From Ophiura sarsii (lineage: Eukaryota > Echinodermata > Ophiuroidea > Amphilepidida > Ophiuridae): 64,000 bases of DNA. Positions 10,621 through 21,240 of the stretch are shown piece after piece. The notes beneath the pieces are model-generated. The model was not told the DNA's origin. It saw nothing but the letters and a program-made list of their open reading frames with translations, and ran no database searches. Positions within the stretch are counted from its first letter, which is position 1; every line of letters starts with the position of its first letter. A program made the position numbers and the translations under genes. The stretch is taken from positions 34,590,718 through 34,654,717 of the forward strand of contig CM069458.1 in the NCBI GenBank assembly GCA_035610835.1. The letters are read 5' to 3'.

Positions 10621-13600
10621 TACCTTGAAGGTATTATTCTACCCCTGACCCTCCCTCTTATATCAAGCTTAACATAACTACCGTATAAGATATGAATGAT
10701 TCAATTGTAATACTTGAATCTTGTTCCAGCCACCGTCCCACCTGCTTTCCGTCGCATTACCAATACCTAGCCGTAAGCCAAATCATGTCACTTTAGCTAC
10801 AATTACACAATGTGTATCTGGGTCACTGAGCCATTACAAAATGAAAGGTAAATTCAGATCTGATTTCCTATCTTTCTCTTGAGCATTACACTCAAGTTAC
10901 CCGTAATGATAAAGGGCTGGTATTATTCTAAGCGGGAAAGCGACAAGTGCTGTCGAAAAAACTCGCTACTGAGTTATAATTATGGATACAAATAAATGGT
11001 TATAGGTGGTTGGATGGGTGGATGTCACTTCAATGCATATGCATATATCCAGAGTACACTGCGGTATCTGTGGTATGTTATATTGTTATAGTCGATTGAA
11101 TTATACAGGGCATTATATCCTTCCAGTGGTGTAGCTACGGATGATAATTAATTTATGAGCCTGCCATTCTGATTAGCGTCTTGGAATATTTGGCCCGATT
11201 TTGTGGATGTGTTTGATGGTCTGCTGCAGACAAAGAAAAACGATGTACTTCTAGTTTTACAATAATTCAATTATAATAGACTGCAGACTTTTAGGTGAAT
11301 TGAGATGTTTATAAACCTGTCAAACGTGTCATTGTGATTAACAGTCACATGTGTTTGATTGTCTAGACTGTTTATTATGATTTGTTTTGAACAGTGTTTT
11401 TATCCTGGGCGTTCTCTACTAACCAATAACTGCTCAGGAGACAAATGATGTGTACTTATAGCACTAGGAATGATAAATTGGAAAGTACTCGGATTTTTGT
11501 GGGGCGTAGTGCGGAGGGGTAGGGATGTGTGTGGGGGTGTGTTTGGGGGGGGGGGGATGCTGGTATTTTACCCCTAACCCTAGCAGGATTATGGTTATGC
11601 GCTTTGTATTTTGTGGTATTTGGTCGTCTTAGGGTTAGTGCAAAAACTCGGTCGATTGCGTTATGGAAAATCGTCCACGCATGCGCTTGGAGATAGGTCT
11701 GGGTCGCGGTATTTTGTGGTATTTGGTCGTGTTAGGATTAATTATAAACATCGCTCTCTGCATGGATCCGCCATGTGCGAGGAGAACCTCGAACACCATT
11801 TTGTCTGTGTTTATTTGCCCCGTCTTTCCCTCTCCGGTTAGCGTGATTGCTAAAACCACCCATGAGGGGTTAGGGTTAATATATAACTAGTTTGACTGAT
11901 CATGCAGTGAGGCAACACATTAATTCAATCTGATTCCATTGGAGGCTCTCGTCGCAAAGGGCAATGGCGGATCTGTGCAAAGAGCAAATTACATAAAGGT
12001 ATCATGAGTATGCAGTCTAAACACTATAGCGGATCAGATCGTGTCATAAATTATTAACACTCTAGATTATTAAATATATTCATCTGAAACGTAAACGTTA
12101 TTATATAGTTTATAGTTAAGTGCTAACGTTATTGGTTAAGTGTTAATACATTTATGTATAGTTCAATTTGTTTTACATGTACACAATATTAAGGCAAAAG
12201 ATTAGGTTCCAAGTTCAAATTTTGACTGTTATATTAATAATCAATAACAAATGTTTAAACAAGCTATGGTCATAGAGATTTACTTCTTTAAACCCCGTTT
12301 TATTCCAACAGTGAAAGCCTTCCTAAATTTTACTTTCGTTTTTATTACTCAAATCATAGCTTGAAATTCGATTGACGGGAACTGTGTTGCTATGATTAAC
12401 GTGTGTGATTTATTGCTTGTCTATTGATCTGTGATCTAACTTGTTTTGACACAGGTTATTTCTACTTATTACGATCAAATATTGACAACATTACATCTGT
12501 ACATTGTGTGCAAGTCTCGTACAAATGCTTTTGATGATGATAATATGTCAGTTTATTCACATAAGACTTAAACTAATGAGACGTGTTGAGAATTAAAACA
12601 TAAACTTAGGCGTGTTCGCACTTTACTTCCACTCTTAGCAAACTCATTGTTGCATGTTGATTTCCAAGATGACTAGCCCGCGTTTTTTTACGGATTGCTA
12701 CTTTATTTTAATTCCCAAACAGATTTACAGTTTTAGCTGCTATACTTATAGCTATATGGGTTGTTTTCTTCATCCGGAGACCCCCGAAATAGCTCGATCT
12801 AAAGCTACTATAATGCGCAGTTTCAAGATGCGTTTGCTTCGCAATCCCTTCATCGGTATCCTCTTTTCAAAAATAGCGGATGACGAGATTACAATTGAAT
12901 TATTTTGAGAAAGAAAAAAAAAACATTTTTTAACCAAACCGCATTTTCTTCGGTAGGTGGTTCCAAATATCCTTCCAGTTCGCACGAAGTCACGAACTCG
13001 TGCTGAAAATCCGGTGGCTTGTGTTGACAACACACGAACTTATGAACTCGTGCCAAAATTCAGGCGGTTGTGTTTGCAACGCACGAAGTCACGAAGTCAC
13101 GAACTCGTGCTGAAAATCAGGCGGATTGTGTTTGCAGCATATGAACACCCAACTCACGAACATACGATATCCACAAAATCAGGCGGTTGTGTTTGCAGCA
13201 TACGAACTCACGAACTCAGGATATTTCCAGGAAAAGAGGCGGTTGGATTTGTTTGATAAAACTAACCAACTCGCTAGAAGTCAAAATATTAGGAGTTTCA
13301 TGAGTTCGTGACTTAGAGCCAAAATGTCTTTACTTTTTCCTTATTTTCAAAGTGTACAAGTCACGAATTCACGAACTCGGGATTGTTGGCACGAGTGCGT
13401 GAGTTCGTGCGTTCATAACCCTAACCATCTGGCACTAAATCTCTTCCGTAGCATCGCTTGAATTGCTAACAATTATAAAATCTTTAAATAAAGGTAGCTC
13501 TACGTATGTTTATTTCCTGCTTATCACGTTTTCATTGCGCACTTAGAACGACCTATTGCGTTTCTACTTTCAAGTCTCACTTGGATAAATATCATCCATG

Positions 13601-14640
13601 CGTGACTTCTTCTGGAGGATGACTTGAAATGAACTAATGACCCTCCGTGCAATCGCCCCATTCGCCCTTGCCCGCTACGCCTTGTGCGTAGGATCCGTGC
13701 AAAGATGGCGGATCCGTGCAAAGAGCGAATAAACATAGCCTCCTGCATGCTCAGTCTTGTTTTCTGAGCTTGAATAGTGCATAGCATTGAACAAAATAGT
13801 AACCATGGTAAAAAGTAAAGGCCAGGCTTTAGCACCCAAGGGCAGGGGGAAGAGGAAGGCAGTCTGCTCCACCCCACCGAACCCTACGCAGAGAACGACA
13901 GGGTTTTCTCCTTGCCTAGGCATCATTTTATTTTATTTTAAGGTGTAAATTATTATAGTTACACCCTAAAGGCTGACATATGTTGATATGTAAACGGCGT
14001 TTATTCTATTCAAACCTATTTACTCCGATGAATGTTTCATTATAAATTGATCTCTACATTTTATCAGAGTTTCTTTACTGGGAAATGGTTGCACAATTAT
14101 TCATTAAATTGTAATACTATAACTTATCAGATCGATTACCCAATAACTGTTAGAAGGCACCAAGTTTAGTTTGGTAAATTCTGACTAATATCCTCTTCAA
14201 TTGCTGAAGTTGTCGGGTTTCTTTATGATATACCTGGGCGTGTAATGTAATAATACAAATCATGGCCGGTTGTCTGGCAAGCGGCCATGCTCATTTTTAC
14301 GAGGTCAAGAGGGTAATATGAAGAGAGTCAAATAATTGATGGGTATCATATTCGGTCTGCTATAGAGGCCTGGCACTCGGAATGAAATCAGACAAGTGTG
14401 CACATATATGTAAAGCTTTTAGAGATATATTTATTGGCAGCAAATTGGTGAGAATGTGATATGGGCACGGGTAGTGGACTATAAATGTCAATTATCTTCG
14501 AATCTATTGTAGAGGAGAGCATCTAAGACTAGGTACTTAATTTGATTAGTGATGTTATAGAATGATGTTAAACTACGGGTCTTTTCGTTTCTTGCAACTT
14601 CTTATCCAGATAAAAGAAACACCTTCTGTAAGTACTCACA
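10621..14640 (+). repeat. Segmental duplication A/B, copy B, first part
   Basis: Aligns with 311-4030 as described there. Private to this copy are an insertion around 11500-12000 (with a twice-repeated TTTTGTGGTATTTGGTCGT at about 11613 and 11713) and the CACGAACTCGTGC array at 12975-13430. The ORFs at 11611-11890, 12654-13311 and 13524-13926 lie over these repeats and have no recognisable product. Confidence 0.8.
12975..13430 (+). repeat. Degenerate short tandem array (CACGAACTCGTGC / AAATCAGGCGG)
   Basis: Four to five units alternate CACGAACTCGTGC-like blocks with AAAATCAGGCGGTTGTGTTTGCA, about 55-65 bp apart, from 12985 to 13245. An inverted partner GCACGAGTGCGTGAGTTCGTGC occurs at about 13389-13410. 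The core is an imperfect palindrome. It is absent from copy A, so it is private to this duplicate. Confidence 0.65.
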
Positions 14641-14993
14641 GAAACATTGTATAAACACTTATGTTTAGGAATTTGGTTCATTTTGTGATGGAATAAAGAC
14701 CACCTTTTACCTTAAATAAGTTCATAACATATCAAACAACGAAACGTAAAAGATACAGAAAATTAAGAAATTCATTGGCATTTTGGATTTCGAAAATTAA
14801 TCTACTACTACTATTCGTCACCACTGTGTGATTCGTCACTATGTCCAGCTAATCAAGATAATGATTTTATGTCTCAATGTCTTGAGGCTGACGATTATTA
14901 CGCAAGCCCCGCCCCATAGGAAGTACGAATTGCATAATATCACATGGCCATGGTTTCGGATAATATTTGTATCATCAATGGATTTTATAAAAC
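14641..14993. other. Unassigned flank of the Penelope-like element
   Basis: AT-rich sequence with no recognised gene. It ends at the 13-bp direct repeat that flanks the Penelope-like element. Confidence 0.35.
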
Positions 14994-15042
14994 ACTACAT
15001 TAACAAATCTTTGAATAAGTTCATCTGGATTGTTATTAAACA

Positions 15043-15129
15043 TCTGAGATATGATTTCGTTGTGAACAAATCCAATAAAATGTGAATGTAATACTCACAA
15101 TTTTAGTTACGTTTCACTGTTAAACTAAC
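15043..15129 (-). repeat. Left inverted terminal repeat of the Penelope-like element
   Basis: This is the exact reverse complement of 17725-17811. It therefore contains, reversed, the last codons of the RT frame and its stop. The forward open frame starts a few bases inside the left boundary. Confidence 0.95.
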
Positions 15130-15138
15130 GTCAAAGAT

Positions 15139-17751
15139 TTGAGAGAGAATTACGGACATTTAGCAGTGAAAAACCTCCGTACACTTGAAAACATCGAGCG
15201 GAAAACATCTCGTTTTAGATGTCATAGAGTGTTCTCCCTACGAGCCAAAGATTGTGGTCTGATTCCATCTAGCCTACGCTTGCGTTGCCCGATCAACACC
15301 TCAACAGCTAAGTCTATTGTCAACAAGGCCGAAAAAGCCCTTTTGAGAGAGCGAATTCGTGTTGTTACCAACAAATTAAACAGTTTGGATCATGAAAAGT
15401 CCGAGAAATTAGCTATTTTAAAATCTCGCGGGATACGACCTGACCTACAAAAACAAATCTCGCAACATCTCGAGAATTCACGTGAAAACGAATATCAACA
15501 TGTCAAAAAGCGTCAAATTCGGAAGCTTCAATCGATGCAGGATAAAAATCAGCGACCGACTACCGCCGGTAAGAAATCCAATTTTCCAGCGGAACCTGAC
15601 CTCAGTGGAGCGCAATTAAAGCTGTGGGTAAGAAACCTATCAAAGCATAAACTGACCAAACCACAGACTAATTTGCTATCTCGCGGTCTCGGTTTTGCCG
15701 TAAGTCCCGACAATGTATTACAGTCGTCTATTGTTGATGATCACATCGTTTCATGTGAGAAAGCTTGTTGGAAACTCCCCAAAAGTGAGGCCGTTCAATT
15801 GCGTTCTGAAATAGTTGGTGTTCTCAAGTCTGCCAAACCTCCTCCTTCTAACATCAACAAAGAGGAAAGAAAGGCCATCAAAGAACTAAAGGATGACAAG
15901 TCTATTATGGTACTTGGTGCCGATAAAGGCAGAGCTACAGTCATTCTTGACAAATCCACTTATCATGAAAAAATGCTCTCCTTGCTCAGCGATCCTAAGA
16001 CTTACAAAAAACTGGACAAGGATCCTACACCAAAGCATAAGAGGGAACTTGTCACAATCCTTCAAAGACTTGAAAAAGAAGGCAAAATCCGCAAAGAGGA
16101 CAAACAATTCCTTTACCCGACCACGGAATACATCCCGCGCATATATGGCAGTCCCAAAATTCATAAGGACGGCACACCATTGCGGCCCATAGTGGATTTC
16201 ACTGGTTCTATTGGATACAACGTTGCCAAGTCCCTTGCCGAGATTTTGGGTCCTATTGTTGGAAAAACGGAACATCACGTCCTAAATTCAAAAAGCTTAG
16301 CGGAGGACTTACGGGACATAACGGTAGAAGAAGATGAACTTTTGAACTCTCACGATGTTATTGCTCTGTTCACTAACACTCCAATTGAGATGACACTTCA
16401 GATTATCAGAGCTAAACTCGAACTAGACACAGATCTTGTTAATAGAACCCGCCTTAGCATCGACGACATTCTCGATCTTGCAAAATTCTGTCTTTCCACG
16501 GTAGCCTATTTCCGATACTCGGATATCATCTACAGACAATGCTTTGGCATGGCCATGGGTAGCCCTCTTAGTCCTATTGGATGCAACATTTTCATGGAAT
16601 GGTTGGAACAGCAAGCCATCTCTACAGCACCCATAAACTGTCGTCCCCGTCTGTGGCGTCGTTATGTAGACGATATTCTTGAGATTATACGCAAAGGTGA
16701 AGTGGATAACTTAACAGAGCATCTCAACCAAACTGATCCCTCTGGTAGCATCCGGTTCACTCACGAGCAGGAACAGAACAGTTGCATTCCTTTCCTTGAC
16801 ACTCTTATTATGCGCAAACCTGACGGTTCGGTAAAACTCTGCATCTATCGTAAGAAAACACACACCGACCAATATCTCCAATTTTCATCTCATCATCCTT
16901 TACATCAGAAATTGGGTGTGATCAGGACATTGTTAGACAGGAGTGAGTCAATTGTGACAGAGGAGGCAGATCGCGTGTTAGAGGAGCAACACATCAAAAA
17001 AGCTCTTGCAACGTGCGGTTATCCCGAGTGGACCATAGACAAAGTGAAGAAAGACAGACGTTTAAAGCAATCTAAGAAGGAGTCTACCAAAAAGAAAAAG
17101 GACAGCGATAATCCTAACAAGGGCTTAGTTGTTGTCCCCTATGTGGCAGGTGTATCTGAACGCATCGCCAGAGTCTACAAAAAACATGGTTTTTCGACTT
17201 GTTTCAAACCACACCAGACATTACGCAATTTACTTGTGCACCCCAAGGACAAGATAGACCTCCAACAAAAAGCTGAAACTGTCTACGAGATTCCTTGCTC
17301 TGGTTGCCCTAAATCGTACATTGGTGAAACAGGTCGAGCTTTCGGAACCCGATTACAAGAACACAAGAAAGAGGTTCAGAAATTTGAAAAGAAACCATAC
17401 ACTCGTTCCACGAGGAAAGACTCTACTTCGGTACAACACAAATCAGCAATTACCGACCATGTAGCGGCTACAAATCACACCATCGATTGGGACAAGGCCA
17501 GAACTATAGACCGCGAATCAGACAGAATAACTAGATGGCTTAAAGAAGCAATTTGGATTCGGAGAAGGGGGGAGAACACACTCAACAAAGATGAGGGGTC
17601 TTACACACTGCACAACATCTACGATCAACTCGTCGGAATTACGCCCTCTACAACGGCGGTTTCCAGCAACAGGAAATCCCTAATTCCTGTTGCCTCCAGA
17701 CAGAGTTGCCAGTCTGACGAAGCTGTTAGTTTAACAGTGAAACGTAACTAA
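15139..17751 (+). CDS. Penelope-like reverse transcriptase with C-terminal GIY-YIG endonuclease
   Basis: The protein would copy the element's RNA at a nick made by its own endonuclease. Visible landmarks: an N-terminal PLE block (FRCHRVFSLRAKDCGL, ~27-42); RT fingers with GSPKIHKDGTPLRPIVDF (~336-353); motif A HDVIALFTNTP (~405-415, D406); motif B GMAMGSPLSP (470-479); YVDD (509-512); a lysine-rich linker (~660-680); and GIY-YIG with VYEIPCSGC (715-723), SYIGETGR (726-733), R738 and E803 as likely catalytic residues. Frame and motifs are intact over 870 codons. The oddity is the start: the frame is open from 15124 but its first ATG is at about residue 132, after the conserved N-terminal block. 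The frame start at 15139 is TTG, so the native start is missing, non-AUG or supplied by splicing. The N-terminal truncation at the inverted repeat junction is the likeliest cause. Confidence 0.9.
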   Translation: MRENYGHLAVKNLRTLENIERKTSRFRCHRVFSLRAKDCGLIPSSLRLRCPINTSTAKSIVNKAEKALLRERIRVVTNKLNSLDHEKSEKLAILKSRGIRPDLQKQISQHLENSRENEYQHVKKRQIRKLQSMQDKNQRPTTAGKKSNFPAEPDLSGAQLKLWVRNLSKHKLTKPQTNLLSRGLGFAVSPDNVLQSSIVDDHIVSCEKACWKLPKSEAVQLRSEIVGVLKSAKPPPSNINKEERKAIKELKDDKSIMVLGADKGRATVILDKSTYHEKMLSLLSDPKTYKKLDKDPTPKHKRELVTILQRLEKEGKIRKEDKQFLYPTTEYIPRIYGSPKIHKDGTPLRPIVDFTGSIGYNVAKSLAEILGPIVGKTEHHVLNSKSLAEDLRDITVEEDELLNSHDVIALFTNTPIEMTLQIIRAKLELDTDLVNRTRLSIDDILDLAKFCLSTVAYFRYSDIIYRQCFGMAMGSPLSPIGCNIFMEWLEQQAISTAPINCRPRLWRRYVDDILEIIRKGEVDNLTEHLNQTDPSGSIRFTHEQEQNSCIPFLDTLIMRKPDGSVKLCIYRKKTHTDQYLQFSSHHPLHQKLGVIRTLLDRSESIVTEEADRVLEEQHIKKALATCGYPEWTIDKVKKDRRLKQSKKESTKKKKDSDNPNKGLVVVPYVAGVSERIARVYKKHGFSTCFKPHQTLRNLLVHPKDKIDLQQKAETVYEIPCSGCPKSYIGETGRAFGTRLQEHKKEVQKFEKKPYTRSTRKDSTSVQHKSAITDHVAATNHTIDWDKARTIDRESDRITRWLKEAIWIRRRGENTLNKDEGSYTLHNIYDQLVGITPSTTAVSSNRKSLIPVASRQSCQSDEAVSLTVKRN
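17714..17743 (+). ncRNA. Hammerhead-like core hairpin at the PLE 3' coding end
   Basis: CTGACGA (17714-17720, matching hammerhead box CUGANGA), then AG, a 6-bp stem CTGTTA/TAACAG with a 3-nt loop, then T and GAAAC (box GAAA). A hairpin with the same geometry but different stem bases occurs at 45834-45863, and a related one at 22414-22444 (minus). PLEs are known to carry hammerhead ribozymes. Stems I and III and the cleavage site are not convincingly visible here, so activity is unproven. The motif overlaps the last codons of the RT frame. Confidence 0.5.
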
Positions 17752-17811
17752 AATTGTGAGTATTACATTCACATTTTATTGGATTTGTTCACAACGAAAT
17801 CATATCTCAGA
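17725..17811 (+). repeat. Right inverted terminal repeat of the Penelope-like element
   Basis: Exact reverse complement of 15043-15129. It includes the final codons and stop (17749-17751) of the RT frame, and the second half of the hammerhead-like hairpin. Confidence 0.95.
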
Positions 17812-17823
17812 CTACATTAACAA

Positions 17824-18873
17824 GTAAGTGCCACGCATATGACGCTTAAAGGCGTATCATGCGATCCTTTTTATGGAACGCCCTCGATTTGAGTTGTCCT
17901 CTAATTACAATGTTCTTGGTCAAATTACATGTATAAACATGAAACTAAGATATATCTTACAAAGCAATACGTTTCATAATTACTTCGAAATCAAGGTTTG
18001 GATAGGTTGAAAAAAACTGTCGCAGTTATCCGGCATCTTATTGTCTGAGTGGGTTTTTCGTTCGTAAATAGAATTCCATAGTTTGACACCGTGCTAATGC
18101 CGATTAAAATGTCCGGCTACGACCGCAACTGTACACAAGTGAACACAGTAGTACGGGATTCTTTATTTTTATGATGAAAATTGAAAGAAATAATGTTGAA
18201 AAATGCCTTCAATTGGAAGCATATTTTCATTGTGATTTAGTACAGATCTGTGATTTTGTTCTTCTTTTATGATTTATGAGTGCAGGAATGTCTTTCCTGA
18301 TTGTCAAACTTCATCATAAGGGAAAAACAAATATGTGTTAAAGTTTCAAAAAGTTCCCATATTATCGTTTAGTAAGTGTACATACTTCAATCTCATTGGT
18401 TAACACGTATGAAATCTGATCCATATCGTGTAAACAACAAGTCAAACCACACGATATATTTCATATCGTCGATTAACCGCGTTACTAGATGGCGCGAAAT
18501 GATATTACGTGTAAAGCGATTGCTTTGCGTCTGTGGAAGAGTTGCTTAAAATACGATAAACAAATAAAATGGCGGATGATTTAAATACAACCGAGTCGAT
18601 TTCTGTTACATTCTGAGGCCGAAATATACCGCAAAAAGGTCTAACCCACGCCAAAAAATAAATGATCTGCATATAACCTAACCAGACATGTTTTTCGCGA
18701 TGATTTTATGGACAGAGGCGATGGCGCAGAGCCTGTTAAAGGGATGAATTTTACGGAGGTAAGGAAGGGAAGAGAATTCAGCGCCTTGCTCTAACTAGAT
18801 ACTAGTATTGTTTGACGTTTAGTTTTCCGCGAGTGTTTAAATACAATTTTTATTGGGACTAAACGATAAATTC
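17824..18873. other. Unassigned sequence between the PLE and the palindrome
   Basis: No recognisable gene. A 15-codon ORF with a good start context (AAAATGGCGG, 18569-18616) follows a TAGATGGCGCG motif. It could be a first exon, but nothing downstream supports this. Confidence 0.35.
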
Positions 18874-19011
18874 GTTATCCCCTGCATGTTCACACAATAC
18901 GGAAAAATACCTATGGTTTGTGCCATATCACATTCGGCCTGCGGCCTCATGTGATATGACATGCCAAACCATAGGTATTTTTCCGTATTGTGTGAACATG
19001 CAGGGGATAAC
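18874..19011. repeat. 138-bp near-perfect palindrome (snapback hairpin)
   Basis: Arms of about 66 bp starting GTTATCCCCTGCATGTTCAC are inverted around a short GC centre (GGCCTGCGGCC, about 18936-18946), with only a few mismatches next to the centre. Such hairpins are typical of snapback MITEs and can extrude as cruciforms. No target duplication or second copy is seen in the window, so its nature is open. Confidence 0.85.
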
Positions 19012-20599
19012 TAATTATATTGTTTTAATAGGGATGCTGCTATTTTCTGTAGTCAGGTATGTATGATCATGAAATTTCATTAGTGTAAATGGGGAGAATC
19101 GAGTATTTGAATAGGTGTCACATTTGTGTTGATTCATCGGCAGTTGTTTCCAAGCAAAGTACTCAATTTCAACTCGTTCAAAATATCAAGACGAACAAAT
19201 CCCGTGAGCCTATTCTTTTTAAACCCCATGTGCCCATATTTTAACTTCTATAGCATACCGGCTAATACATTCACATGGAAGATTTCCCATCGTTGACGCC
19301 ACCTTTTCCGCCTGTATTAACATTCATTTACTCAAATGTCTGCTTAAAATTGAATGGACTATAACCCACCTGAACAGGTGTTGTTTTGTTGGCACAGCAT
19401 TTGCCTCATAATCATAAACTATAAAAGATTATCGCTGAATTGCCTCCCATATCTACAGTCAGCTTTAATAAAAAATATTGAAAATCTTCATTTTGCACGG
19501 CTTTAAAATCAATATAATGATAATAGACAAATTGTGAAATGCAAAGAATTGATTAACATCTGCTTTATCCTTAAAATCACACAATGAATTCGAGAGCGCC
19601 ATCGTTCGACTCTGTAGAAAACCTCGGAAGGGACATTGGGCAAGGAACATTAAATTAACAATGTCAACGAGACCTTCATTAAATTACCTATTCTGAAAGG
19701 AAAGACCCATAATACTGGCAAGGAGAGTAGTATTAATCCATTTGAATTTGAATTAAAATACTACAAATGAAAATAATAGTAGATTATTTCAGTCTTATTT
19801 GGTTAATTTTGATTTTTCGTCTGTAATGGATTTATAATTGAATGAAGATCGCTTCTCCCTTCATGATCTCGACTGATTATGCTATTTTATCGCCCATGAT
19901 TAAATTAGGGTTGACACACCGGTGTGAATTTTAAAAAAAGTTCCCCATCCCCCCCCCCCCCCCCCACCCCCCCCCCCCCCCCCACCCCCCATTTTAAATC
20001 ATGAGAGAAGGGCTATGACCCAATTAACCATGTTGGAAGATATTTGAGAGAAACTCAAGGGGAAAGGCTAATTCTATGTCATGTTATACCTCGAGTATTA
20101 TATACAATCATCATCAAATAAATGTAATCACTTCTGCTACAACGTAGACTTTCCTGCTACCGGATATCCTTGCAAATTCACACATATCATACTCTACTGT
20201 TTGAATTTATCGATTTAGTGTGGTTAGTGACGCAAAGAATACGCTAGCACATCGACAAATAGGGTAGAATCTAGGGGCCCTTCTATGCACATGGAGCCCA
20301 CTTTTAAACATCAAACAAAGGTCGAAACTCTTATGCATATGCAATGTTATTAAGCAATTATATGATGCAATAATATTACTGACTAAATATACAGAATTAT
20401 GAGAGCAGTATGAATTATGTAATGAGTATTAAGGACGTGTAGACTTGTGACACTTGTAGATCGGTGCCATCATAGTTGGCTATATCTATTTCAAGACGAA
20501 CAATATATCAAAACATAGGTTGCCATTTATTAAACGCATTACTGATCATGTGTAAGAGCTTACGAGTTGTTCATCACTAAATAAACATCCTCAAAAAGA
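19012..20599. other. Unassigned AT-rich sequence
   Basis: No gene or RNA is recognised. Contains the C-rich tract at 19949-19990 and one 61-codon minus ORF (19465-19650) without a recognisable family. Confidence 0.35.
19949..19990 (+). repeat. Poly-C tract (42 bp with two A interruptions)
   Basis: A near-continuous C tract. On the other strand it is a G-run able to form G-quadruplexes in principle. The exact length should be treated as uncertain. Confidence 0.9.
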
Positions 20600-21073
20600 A
20601 AATGCATTGCTGAGCGTGTGATTTGTAGCTATATGGTGAAACACTGCTATCAAATGTATTATGAAATGCATATAACTTTAAAACTAAATCCATCCGCGAC
20701 AATCTTGAGGATTGTTGAAACTCTACTACCACTTGAACGATGAATCTAGGTTAAAAGGCTAAAAGGTTTGTTAAGCTAGCATTGCAACGAGGCGAATGAA
20801 GTAGTCGGGTTTCAAATTAATTCCTACGAGAGAAAATAATAAAAGGATATATTCAAAGACAGGACGGATTATATTCCAATGGTTACTTGCCGATTTATTT
20901 TTCCAAGAAACAAACAATATTACTTTAAATAATGTTTACAGGGTGCGTTGAATAATAACTCAACGACTGTAAGGGGTTTTATTTATATAAGGAAATATTG
21001 GTTCTTGCTTTTTCTACGTATTACGTTTGGAAGGGAAGGTGTGATAGGTATTACGACTACATAATTCATGCTT

Positions 21074-21240
21074 CATTTGGAAGAACTTCTGAAATGTATT
21101 GAAAGGAAATATATCTCTTGAAATTGTTTCTATGGAAAAACTAATTTCATCTGGAAGAACTTTCTGAAATATATACATTTGAAAGGAAATATGTCTCTAG
21201 TAATTGTTTCTATAGAAAAACAAATGAACGTGTTTCTACA
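21074..21240 (+). repeat. Two-copy tandem repeat, ~83-bp unit
   Basis: TTTGGAAGAACTTCTGAAAT ... GTTTCTATGGAAAAAC is followed by a second, slightly diverged unit (CATCTGGAAGAACTTTCTGA ... GTTTCTATAGAAAAAC). Confidence 0.75.

Larger units (their letters stand above)
14994..17823 (+). mobile_element. Penelope-like element with inverted terminal repeats
   Basis: The unit consists of an 870-codon RT/GIY-YIG frame bounded by 87-bp inverted repeats (15043-15129 and 17725-17811) that I compared base by base and found identical. A 13-bp direct repeat, ACTACATTAACAA, lies at 14994-15006 and 17811-17823, as expected of a target-site duplication. Between the left direct repeat and the left inverted repeat are 36 extra bases (15007-15042), which resembles the short asymmetric tail described for PLEs; that reading is inference. 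Identical repeats and an unbroken frame suggest a recent insertion into duplication copy B. Confidence 0.9.

Noticed and set aside
13524..13926. Two overlapping minus-strand ORFs of 83-117 codons
   Set aside because: No domain, signal or conserved counterpart in duplication copy A.
17714..17811. Proven hammerhead ribozyme
   Set aside because: Stem II and both boxes are visible, but stems I and III and the cleavage site are not convincing, so only a hammerhead-like core is claimed.
18569..18616. First exon of a host gene (15 codons)
   Set aside because: The start context is good, but there is no splice-supported continuation and no recognisable product.
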